A stretch of 64,000 nucleotides of DNA from Mactra quadrangularis. Its lineage: Eukaryota > Mollusca > Bivalvia > Venerida > Mactridae. The translations under genes were made by a program, and so were the position numbers. Numbering within the stretch: the stretch's first letter is position 1; each line of letters starts with the position of its first letter. Shown here in pieces: positions 35,134 to 46,100 of this stretch. The stretch is from NCBI GenBank assembly GCA_025267735.1, contig CM046298.1, positions 36,641,264 to 36,705,263 of the forward strand, written 5' to 3'. The notes below the pieces were generated by a model. That model worked only from the letters and a program-made list of their open reading frames with translations. It searched no databases and was not told the origin of the DNA.

Positions 35134-37285
35134 TTAAAGCATGATAATGGATAATGAAAGATAAATGCGACCGTCATTAAAGTCAAAGACAAACCATGTA
35201 CTGTTCCAATAAAGTAAAGACAACTGAATATGATTAAGTATACGTTAATGTCTACAAGAAAGATGAATCAAACTTCTAATATTCGTACTCACAGAAAAAA
35301 TGGCTCATATTTGAGTGGCATTCACGTTTGTTTTAATTAAGTTCATTACCCATTCCTAACGATTCTTTTAGCTTGATAATTGAACGTTTATAGCAAAGTA
35401 ACTGAACGAGGAGTGCATCGTTTGAAAACTATGATGAATGTTCAGGGTTAACTGACAGGAAGGTATGTGAGAGCACGCAGATCTAATAAATATGTTAACC
35501 ATAAAATTAAGCATGGAAAACCCTCTATGTACCGCCCTATATCATAACTGAATCATTTAAAATACCTCAGATATGCTAACTGGCTTAAACATCTTCATGT
35601 TTTTGTTAGTGGTTGTTTTTCTAATTCTTTAGTCCAAGCAACTCGTATTTTGTCTGTTCAATTTGCTGGAATTTAAATTGGTTGATCATTTGTTTTGCAC
35701 ATATTCTTTTCGCGCGAATATACGTGTATATGTATGTTTTAGACTTATACAGATGATAAATTTAAAATTGCGTATTAAATATCTTTGAATGCAAGCAAGG
35801 ATAAATTGGTAAAAGTTATTAAGTCAAAGGTATTTTTCAACTATGATTTCGAAAACCCGAGTTTTAAATTTATTATAGGTATGGAATAATAAAGAAATTA
35901 ACAAAAGTAATTGCATTTAGTAGTCTATTATACATAATTGCAGTATAAGCAGTTCCCTTGGTGGTGTCGAACCCGAGACTTCTCGATCCCTAAATGCGTC
36001 ATACTAATGGAACAACTTCCTTTTATTAACATTTTATGTTAAGGCGGTTCAAATTCTTATCAAATTCAGTACCTCAATCATTTGGTCCAAGACAAGGTAT
36101 ACACTTTTGATATGAATGACCACTCCAATTAACAACGAATTCAAACGCAATAAGCATTTTAGATCTCCATGGTTTACTCTGTCAATAAACGACCATATTT
36201 GAAATCTCCATTTATTTTAAAAGTTTTGCACAACTATGGACTAGTCAAATGTTTAAGCTTTTATAGGTATATAGGTATACCTCATTAATAAGAACAAACC
36301 CTCATTTTTGGGTTAGTGTGTCCTTAAGTTTTAATACCTCCAAACATCGCGTAGAAATAATCCTGCATGGCCCTTACGATATATTCCCCATGAACTCCCT
36401 ATTTCCTAATCATTATATTCACAGAATAATTACCCCGCTCCCTTTTTTTATAAGTAATATGAATATGATGTCTAAAATTTTAAATTATGTTATTCCTTAC
36501 GTAATTATGATATTCTTATTTCGCTGAAGTAATTTCCGCTTCTTTTTCAAAACTCAACCGGAAGTAAATAACGCAGACGACAGGATGTCACCAACCATTC
36601 TCTCCTTCTTTTTTGAAAACCGTCGAAACCACGTGGCGAACCGTTGTAAAAAAGAACGGTAAATAAAAATATTAAATTATCAAGGAAGTGTGTTGAGCAA
36701 ATGTGAAAATAACATTTAAGAGGTTCCAATTAATTATTCAAGAACGTTTAAATAAAAGAAATGTGGAAGCTGGTCGGGAATAAAATTCGGAAAGCCCGTA
36801 CTTGAGTACGTGATGGCTTTTATCATCGTCTCTCAAGTGCTTACAATTTATTTTATGAAATAGGAAGAGTAAATGTTAAAATTTTGTCTCTCAAGACGAA
36901 CTAAAATGCAAAGAAAAAATGAAAACACATAATTTATAAAAAGAAACCATCTTTTAACGGGATGATTTGATGTGTAAACTCCTGTAAGACGTCAAAATTA
37001 CATTAAATGTTGCTTTTCAAGAATCATACATCGTTTCAATATTACCATGCTTTGTCACGTGGAATGTATATAAGACTTGTTTATTTTCTATTTTTATTGT
37101 TGTTTAGCCAATTTCTTCCTTTTAAACACTCGAGAAACATGTAAATTAGCTCGTCTCCACTTGATATTCCGATGGTATTGTTTCAATAAGTTCAAACGTT
37201 TATTTAGATGGCATGTTTTAGCTTGAAGTCTAATAAAATGGTCCTCCGTTCTCTTACCCTCTCTTTTTCTTTTCCTTTACAGAGT
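35134..37285. other. Intergenic DNA
   Basis: A SINE-like scrap on the minus strand at about 35945-36015 (GGTGTCGAACCCGAGACTTC). No gene. ORFs at 36318-36527 and 36547-36729 have no support. Confidence 0.4.
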
Positions 37286-37418
37286 TTGTCCTGTCCTGTC
37301 CTGTCCTGTCCCGTCCCGTCCCGTCCCGTCCCGTCCCGTCCCGTCCCGTCCCGCCCCGCCCCGTCCCGTCCCGTCCCGTCCCGCCCGTCCCGTCCCGTCC
37401 TGTCCTGTCCTGTCCTGT
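37286..37418. repeat. (GTCCY)n pentanucleotide satellite
   Basis: About 26 pentamers. The edges are GTCCT (about four each side), the middle GTCCC with occasional GCCCC. The strong C/G strand bias gives spurious ORFs (SCPVPSRP repeats and the antisense). Confidence 0.95.
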
Positions 37419-38880
37419 GATGTTCTGATCTGGTCTGTAAGTAGCAGATTTACTTGTAACATGATACTGACATATAGCTCTACAACGATTATTAATCTAA
37501 TGTGGGAACTTATAGGAGTAGCTAATAATAAATATTGACAACACCTTAGCATGTCATTTGTCGTAAATTAGAGTTATCTCCTTTCTTACCTAAAAACGTG
37601 TCCATTTTCGTACATCAGTGTTATCCATTTCCATTCGATATGGTTATGTATCGAATAATGGTCAAGAAAATCCAGGGTGGTTGCGCCGTTTTTAGCGTTC
37701 GGATTTTAAATATTGTATCATGAACCGGTACGGGTCCGAAACTTATCCGTAGAATTTATACATATCCGAGCATTTCGGTCAAATATATTCAATACAACAA
37801 TGTCAATACTGGGTACCAGTTCTAGTCGAAAATTTGATAAAAAGCAAAGCGTTTGACAAGGAATATTTTGACAATAGTTCCATACATTTAATTGCGACTT
37901 GGAATGATTAATCTAACCAGGAGCTCGGATTCTACCAAATTTCATTTAAAAACATATTATACAATGTACTTGAAAGTGGAAAAGTACAAATTTGTAGTTA
38001 CATAATCCACTGAAGTAGAAAAGAAAACAAAGACAAAAAAGGGGTTTTATTCTAGTTTGTTCAAGTCATGAGAAACCAGAACTGTAATTAGTTCGGCAGC
38101 GAGTGAAGTGTACAGATTTAGTAAATAACCTTTATGGTGGTTTTATTCATCGTAGTATTTCCGTTGTCAAATCATAACGGTTATTTTTTATCACCGCTCA
38201 GTCTTTAAATTGTTTTTACACATCATTCAATTTCTGTCATCGCCGGTTTGGTTCGAATTTATGAATAAACCAGCTGCTCAAAAAGCGTTACTACTTTCAA
38301 ATCTCAAGAGCTGATGATTACGTTATGAAGAGCCGGCACTTCAGGACTGAAGTGTTAGCAGACACGTCTTTTTATGCTTTTCTTCAAATCTTACATTTAA
38401 ATACCCCAACAAAACAAATACTATTAGTGCAATGACATTTTGCGTTCCCGTTATTCCAGGTTTTTTGCATCAAGTTTTTCTAAGAAACCGTTTTATTACC
38501 GCTAATGAAAGTATTTTGTGTATGATTTTATGGTCATAATATTACAAAATGTTTGATTAACATAAGTTAATTAATGACGTTTAATATCTGCCTCCGTAGA
38601 ACCCTGGCTATAGGAGACACCGGTACTGAGGCTGTAAGTGTATTTATGACATTACATGGAATCGAGTCTTGGATATTCTACTGATATTATAATCATAATT
38701 TTAATAACTACCTCTTTAATACTATAATAATATTATTAAATGTACTATTATGTATTACTGTATATCGTTATAACGGTATATAACACACGTGCAAATAAAC
38801 TCTAAATACAGTGCAACTTTTCTTTTAAGCCATCTTTTTATAACAGTCATCTATCAATAATAGTTACCTCCCAATAGCAG
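37419..38880. other. Intergenic DNA
   Basis: No gene or repeat recognised. Confidence 0.4.
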
Positions 38881-38993
38881 TCCCGTGACGACAACGACCC
38901 TTGACGATCTGTTTTCAATAACAATCACTCAAAGAAGCGCCACCTCTAAACAACGGCCCATCAATGGACATATTTTAACAATAACCGTCACTC
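38881..38993. repeat. Imperfect CAACAAC/TCACT repeat (left half)
   Basis: AATAACAATCACTCAAAG, AACGGCCCATCAATGGACA and AACCGTCACTCAACAACAG resemble the patch at 41766-41930. It resumes at 39324-39350 (GACATCTTTCAATAACGACC) after the SINE. Confidence 0.5.
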
Positions 38994-39262
38994 AACAACA
39001 GTTTCTTAGCAGCATATTGGTAGGACCCGCGTTAGTTATCGAGATGTCCAGGTTCGAACCCCACCGGAGCACAGCTGATTTCCTGGCGCAGAATATTTCC
39101 CTGAGATTGCTTCACCCTGCCAGGTTTAATGGGTACCTGCGAGGGTGGTATAATTCCGTTCCGCCAATGTATCGGCTGCGCAATGCGAAGTAAAAGACAT
39201 CCAGGGATTTTTTTATAGATACCACTAGCCCTATGACCAGGGGAACTAGTTGTTAAGCCGAT
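38994..39262 (+). mobile_element. tRNA-derived SINE, family S3
   Basis: Head with B box AGGTTCGAACCCCACCGG. Body TTTCCCTGAGATTGC .. TTTAATGGGTACCTGCGAGG .. GGTATAATTCCGTTCCGCC. 3' part CACTAGCCCTATGACCAGG. An inverted copy lies at 57200-57440. Confidence 0.75.
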
Positions 39263-40050
39263 GAACATGCATAAGTATCAATTTTATACTGTTATCTTAT
39301 ACGTTGTTACTTACTTTTAATGGACATCTTTCAATAACGACCACCTCTCTAAAAATGTTATGTAAAGGTCCTATGCCGGATAAATTTTACAAGTAAATCG
39401 GAAACACTCTATTCAACAGCCAGTTTGATTAAATACTGTATTTTCCATAACCCTACATCTGGCTGTAATAAACAGGGTTAACTGTATTCACTATTACTTG
39501 ATGTACGCTCTGTAATTTCCATTTTAAAAGTAATTTTTCTGATTAAGTTTTTTTCTGATGTTACAATTATCAAACTACTTAAAAATTAAATGTTTACTCA
39601 TTTGTCTTTGAGAGTTTGTACTTTAGTTCTTTAAGTTTTGCAATGATTAAAGCATGGTCGAGTGGTTACGTTGTTGGACTGGTTATTATTGGATAGCAAG
39701 TTCCGCGTTAGTTTTAATCACATTCAAAAACTTACCCGTTGTTCCATTGAGAAAGAAAACTTCGTCCGTCTAGCTCAGTACTGGGGCAGGATGCGGACTC
39801 GAAAGTGATTAATCAAAGTTGTAAGAACGTGTCTAACATTCGGGCAAACACTACATGATTCAGGTCTCTTATCCTAAACAGCACAATGTAATCATCGGAC
39901 AGCGGCATATACATTAAAAATGTGAAACACGCAATCACTTATAATAATTTGTCTTTCAATCGAATATAGAACATTGTATATGCAATCGACAGGTTCTTAG
40001 ACAAAATCGTTATATCTTCATATATATTGTATTTTATCAACTTGCAGTGC
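39263..40050. other. Intergenic DNA with a tRNA-Ser-like scrap
   Basis: AAAGCATGGTCGAGTGGTTACG at 39649 resembles the SINE head seen at 29402. No gene. Confidence 0.4.
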
Positions 40051-40054
40051 TTAG

Positions 40055-40559
40055 AGCCCCTATATCAAAAGTAACACTGTTTTTGACTGCAAAGAAAATA
40101 GACATTTATATATTTCAAACACCTCTAATGAACAAGACTTTTTAAATAAATGCAAATATTTCTTAGATATGTTCATGTTATTTATTGTATTTCAAAGTGA
40201 AAGTAGATCGAAACCGAAAGTAGAATTCGGTTGTAAATACTCGATATAATAGTTTTGATCACAGTATGTTAACGATGAAATCTTATTAGAGAAAAAAACT
40301 TTCTCAGAATTACTAAATAAAGCTTTTAAACTATTTTGGATCAGATATATTAAACATCAGCGTATAAATGAATATAGCGTGCTCTTATAAAAGTACCCCA
40401 CTTTTTTAAGAATTGGACACTTTGTCAAACTCAAATTTAGAAAGCAGAATGGTTTGAACTGTTAATTGTGTCTTTAATGCATGTTATATTTTGACAACTT
40501 CGTGATTGTAAAACAGTTTTCAAGTTTACTGATAATGAATATATCTTCATTTAGCGGCT
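40055..40559 (+). mobile_element. TTAA-flanked MITE, family T1 copy b
   Basis: 505 bp, AGAGCCCCTATATCAAAAG to TATCTTCATTTAGCGGCT; TTAG (mutated) on the left and TTAA on the right (40560-40563). Confidence 0.85.
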
Positions 40560-40563
40560 TTAA

Positions 40564-41765
40564 TTGAACCATAAACGTTGCATGGAAAATGTCTAATGCT
40601 TAATATATATATTTCAAAAGTTTAATTGATGTAAAAAGTTCATTTTTTATTTCAATTGAAATAAATTACTTTTCTGTCAAACGGTTTTCATAAGTCATAA
40701 AAACACAATTTCAATTAGTGATAATTATAAGATTTTATGTAATATTTTAAATATGCAAATATACCTTTATTACGAAGAGCAAAACTATGCAAAATTTGAT
40801 CGATGTTTAAACACATCTAATAAACCTTTAAGTAGATGAAATAAATTTTTGTCATTTCGGATGAGTGGATTCAAATATATTTTATTTACCCAACGCGGTA
40901 ATGAAAGAAATTTCAATCAAATTTCAAAATCGATAAATGAATATGATTTGAATGCAATAAAAGAAAGGTTGTCGACATTTCTAAAGTGTATTGAAACCGA
41001 ATGCTATGGGTCTCATTTTATTTTACTTTGGTACAACGATTTCAAAGAGACAAAATATATTAACATAAACCAAATGAGCCCTAATGCAACGATCGATATT
41101 TAATAAACGAATGTAGAACCTTCTACGCGTATATTAGCAGTAAATATTTTGATTCGTACGAGGTTTTAACCATCCCAGAGAAAATAAAATTTGATTTTTT
41201 AGAAATTATTTCGAATGAGTGGAAATTGAAGTTATACTTTTCATTAAAATATTTGAATATATTATATATGTTGAAATACGAATAAAAAAACTTGGAGATT
41301 ATGTTCTTTATAAACAAATGTACGTGTAGCGGTAAGCATAGTGAAATTAGTGCAGTGAACTTGGGTTTGAAATACGACACTAGCAAATGATTATGTTAAG
41401 TGGTCCGTCTTATTATAAATAATTGGAGAAATAAATTGATGTTGAAATGTGAGTATGAGACATTTTGTATTCTAGTTTAATGTAATGATGATTTTAGTTT
41501 TGCTATAGATATTTTAATGATGTTGCCATTCTTCAAATAAGTATGACGTTTTAATAGATTGGGTTGTACTTTACACTGTATTTCTGAAGACGAGCATTTT
41601 ATTACTAATTCCTGTTTTTCACTGGCGCCAATTGGAAATCACCTCTTACCAAATTCCATCATTAACCAGGGGACCGTATAACATCAAATTATAGTAATTG
41701 ATAATTATGTCAAACGTCTTACGACAGATCTTAGTCGTAAATCCTTCTTCGTGTGACCTACCTTG
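40564..41765. other. Intergenic DNA with an orphan ORF
   Basis: An ATG-started 80-codon ORF at 40861-41103 (plus) is unusually long for this composition. It matches nothing that I recognise and has no visible splice sites or promoter, so I do not call it a gene. Confidence 0.3.
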
Positions 41766-41930
41766 TGGATCCCCTTTCAAAAACAAACACCACTCAAAAA
41801 ACAGCCACATCTCAACAACAACCCATCAAAGAACACCTCTCAACAACAAATGCCACTCAACAACAGTCTTTACGGACACCTTTCAATAACAGCAATGACT
41901 CAACAACAGGCCCTTATTATATCATGCTGC
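41766..41930. repeat. Imperfect CAACAACA/CCACTC repeat patch
   Basis: Repeated CACCTCTCAACAACAAATGC-like units with AC-rich plus-strand bias; related to 38881-38993. Confidence 0.55.
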
Positions 41931-42249
41931 CTAGAAGAGACCCTCTTTCCTTAGGGACCTCCTTCTCCTCAAGAAAACTTACTACTAAGATAGTCTCACC
42001 CAGGAGACACGTGTTGCAGACAAAACTGAAAATTCACTTCGTTCATACACACTCACAGTTAGTAGATTTTGTCCGATTTTAATTGTGTGTGTTTTTAAAG
42101 ATTTTACCACGATCGGACCTCTCAATAAAGTATTAGATGCAAACATCGGGTTGAGCTTCTTCATTCCTATCCACTGTCTTTATAATAATGAGGGCGACCC
42201 GAAAGTTGGCGCTCCAACATATATGCATGTTAATAAAGCATTATAATGT

Positions 42250-42591
42250 ATTGTGCGAAAATTTTGACCCCGATCTGACCTTTCACTTTTGCATCTAATA
42301 ATTATCTACACATATCCCGACGAAAATCAATGCCACGCCTATTCTACACTTCGGCACGTAGCATATTCAAAATAAACAATCGATTTACATCGTATAATCC
42401 TCTCAGCCACTGTGTAATAGACACTTGTTGTACGCTTTAATATATTTTGAAAATTAATCCCTGTGTAATAATTACATTCGAGCTTTGACGATATACTCCG
42501 ATCGGTATCGAGCATTAATACTACATTCGTATTCAATGTAATGAATATTCTTGCATAAAGGTCAGATCGGGTCAAACTTTACGCACAATAT
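42250..42591. mobile_element. Foldback MITE, family K copy 1
   Basis: TATTGTGCGAAAATTTTGACC CCGATCTGACC at left and GGTCAGATCGGGTCAAACTT TACGCACAATA at right, inverted arms of about 33 bp. The second copy is at 61067-61296. Confidence 0.8.
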
Positions 42592-43008
42592 AGTTCGTAC
42601 AAAAAACAAAATTTACTGTTTACAATACAATCGGAACTAATCCACGACAGGGGATGCTCATGATCACAATAACATATATAATTTTAATATGTTTTATGAT
42701 TGTCGTGATGATGTAATGGTAAAGCGGTCTACCATTTTAAGCTTGATTGGCCAAGGGGTGGTAGTTTATCCGCCATGCTAATTATGTTGAAATGAATTAT
42801 ACATGCCTTTTTTCAATACGGTCTACCTCTGAAATGGATTGTTTCATTTTTAATGTTTACATATAAGCACGCTTTGTTAATTTGTACGCACAATAAGTTC
42901 GAGCTCAGAAGCCGATTTAAAACTAAATCCAAAATCGATCGGCTTTATTATAAAGCTATAACTGACTTACTATTCATTTCAATGATTTATTTTCATCTTT
43001 ATTTCCAG
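42592..43008 (+). other. DNA upstream of gene 2
   Basis: It should be intron or promoter of gene 2, because a good acceptor (TTTATTTCCAG) ends at 43008. An upstream non-coding or coding exon was not identified. Confidence 0.4.
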
Positions 43009-43039
43009 AGTGTTTAAACTTGTGTTACAAAATTCTAGA

Positions 43040-43161
43040 ATGGCGAAAATTGTTTCGACAAAATTTGGAGATCGACGCCTCGTGTATCTACCACCAATTA
43101 ATATTCAGGGGACTAAAACCCCTCATGTGGAGACAATAGCCCCTCAGAGAAATGAAAATAG
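43040..43161 (+). CDS. Gene 2, first recognised coding exon
   Basis: Encodes MAKIVSTKFGDRRLVYL.. (40 codons plus two bases). The acceptor at 43007-43008 implies an upstream exon; the donor is AATAG|GTATAT. Confidence 0.75.
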
Positions 43162-46100
43162 GTATATGAGACATAGTAGTTAGATATATTTAGTTCCAAT
43201 TGGCCAAAGATGGATAAACGTGGAATTCCCCTAATCGATAATTTAACAAATTTGACATTGTGAAATCATTAGAATTACATAATCTACCATAATATCGATA
43301 AGAGACCATTTTTCTTTGAACATTTCTGTATATTACATGTTCTGACCACGTAAAATTTCATAGAAAATTGGTATCTAATCATACAATATGATAGTACTGT
43401 ACATTTTGTAACTCTAATGTTTTCACAATGTCAGATTTATAAATTGTATCAGCTATTATTGTGAATGAACAAATTAGAGTTACACTATTTTCGCATCAAA
43501 GGAAGATATTACTTTCATTAAAAGTTTTCAATTATAATTTTCCAGCAGAATTTTGTTAAAAAATTTAATCAATGAAAAATGGTTAACGGTTGTAGTGAAT
43601 GAAAAACATTACGTTTAGTGATCAATCCTTTTTTAAATACATCTATATAAATGACTGCAAATCGGCATAATAGGAGATCTACGATAAAGTCCCATTATCA
43701 AAACAAAACTCTGCCCATGAACTGCGAAGGAAATATCACAGGGCTCGAATTTAAGCTGGCATACTCGCAAAATGCAATTGGATTTTGAAAAGTGCGAGTA
43801 ACTTTAATTTCAACTCGCAAATTTTTGCGAGTTAAAATTGCCACAAAAATATTTCTATCCAAACAAATGAGGCTCAAATCAGCATTGATGGACGGTATTT
43901 ATTAATCAAAGATTCATTGTAAAACACGTTCGATATTCATTGTCTATGCCACAATAACGCACTTGTTCTATGAATAGTTACTATGTATGCTATTAAAATT
44001 TGGAAACAAAATTCGAGTAATTGTTTTCATTTTGCGAGTTGAAATCAAATCAACTCGCAAAAATTTGCAAGTCCTTTTTTTTGTTAAATTCGAGCCCTGA
44101 ATAGACATTTATCTATTTCAAACAACTCCATTGAAAACTAACTTTTTGATATATGCAATCATCGCTTTAATATGTCTATGCTATTTTACTGCATTTCAAC
44201 GTAAAAGTAAATCGAAACCGAAAGTAGAATTTAGTTGTCAATACTTAAAACAATAGTTTTATGCACAGTATGATCAAAATGAAGTATTAGGATAACCTTT
44301 CTTCAAATGACATAGTTGAACTCTAAAATGATTTCAACTCACAAAACGAATATAATGCGCTTATAACATGACCCCCTTTCATAGGAAATGGGTATGTTGT
44401 CAAACTTAAACTTTAAATTCAAAATAATTTAAATTGTTGAATGTTCATTGTGTCTCCAATTCCTGTCATATTTTGCTTATTTCACGACAGGAAGACAGTG
44501 ACAGTTTTCATGTTTGTATGCTTGATTTAAATAAACATTGCTTCGTATAGTGACTTAAACACATCACAAACTTTAAAAACTACGATAAAGCAGACTGCTT
44601 TTATAAATTTAGATGTTATTGAAATTATACTCTTTTAAACATACATTATATAATTAGGTACGAGTTACACAAACTAGGACTTTAAGTAACTGAGTGTAGG
44701 TTTTCTATTTTACTACCATTTTTATATACGTATTTGAAGACGTTCCTGATATTATGCCTTCTGTTTGAAACTATCCTATTGTAAACAAACTTGCGGTCAG
44801 AACACTTTGTCATTTCTTATACAAATGCTCCTTATGGAGATATATTCACTTAATGTGCCACGCCATGTATAAATACAAACCAGATTCATTGTACAACATA
44901 ATTATTCTTAACGAAACTTCTAAGTACACCGATTTCAATGTTGTCAGAAATTTTCATTTTTCAACATTTATGTCCGATCGTTAATAGGTCTTTTGCCAAA
45001 CGGTGCGTCACATGCAGAATAAGACTTCTAATTGCTTATTTTCGGTTCAATCAAAACAATTAGAAAATCTTCCCATATAAACGCATGCGCGACCAAAAGT
45101 GGGTTTGCATTGATAAAGTAGCATGAAAAACATGAAAGCAAAGGTCGGTATGGTCCAAAACACATTTCCATCATCGATCAGACTTTAATGTTGAATAATA
45201 AGACTTCCTACAATACTGAAATCGGAGTACTTTAAAGTTTCGTTAAGTATATATGACATTTGATGTTCTTATATAGTAAACAATGTATTTTTGAGCACAT
45301 TATTGTTATTACAGACAAGACGTGGGTGCAATAGTACCTAAAGATTATTCTTACAAAATGCCAGCAAATGCTCATCAACCTGACAATCCAAGGCAGCCAT
45401 TTATTGTCCATCAACGTCCTGAAGGTAGGTACTTTTTAATATACATATCAGCATACAGACTTATACATGTATTGGTTTTAGGATTTCTTGTTTTGGTTTA
45501 CGCCGTAGAAAAATATTATAGACTTATAAGTCATTATCACGGCGGCCAGTGACTTACTACTACCCAACATGATTTAGAATTAGTGGTAAGAGGCAGAATT
45601 GTATTAGAAATAGTTTTTATGACCAAAATACCTAAAAAGTATGCCTCGCCCGATAGCCAAACCTACGACCCCACGATCAGTAGACTTGTGTGCTACCGAC
45701 TGAGCTACCCAATCAACTAGAGATTATCAATTATCTTGGCCATGTTGTATCAACCAATCAGAACGCAGAAAATTGTTATTGGACCACGGCCCTATAACAA
45801 ATTATTTCGGCCCTGTTTTTAGTTTTATTAAAGCCCCTATATCAAAAGTAACTCTGTTTTTTGACGGCAAAAAAAGACATTTATCTATTTCAATCACCTC
45901 TTATGAACAAGATATTTTAAATATATGCAAACATTGCCTAGATATGTTCAGGTCATTTGTTTATTTCAAACTGAAAGTAGATCGAAACTGAAAGTAGAAT
46001 GTGGTTGTCAATACTTGAAACATTAGTTTTGATCAAAATATTTTTTTAATATGAAGTCTTATTAGAGAGAAAACTTACTCCGAATTACATAATTAAGTTT

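Noticed and set aside
37208..37552. Pro/Ser-rich plus-strand and Gly/Arg/Asp-rich minus-strand ORFs
   Set aside because: Both read the GTCCC pentamer satellite.
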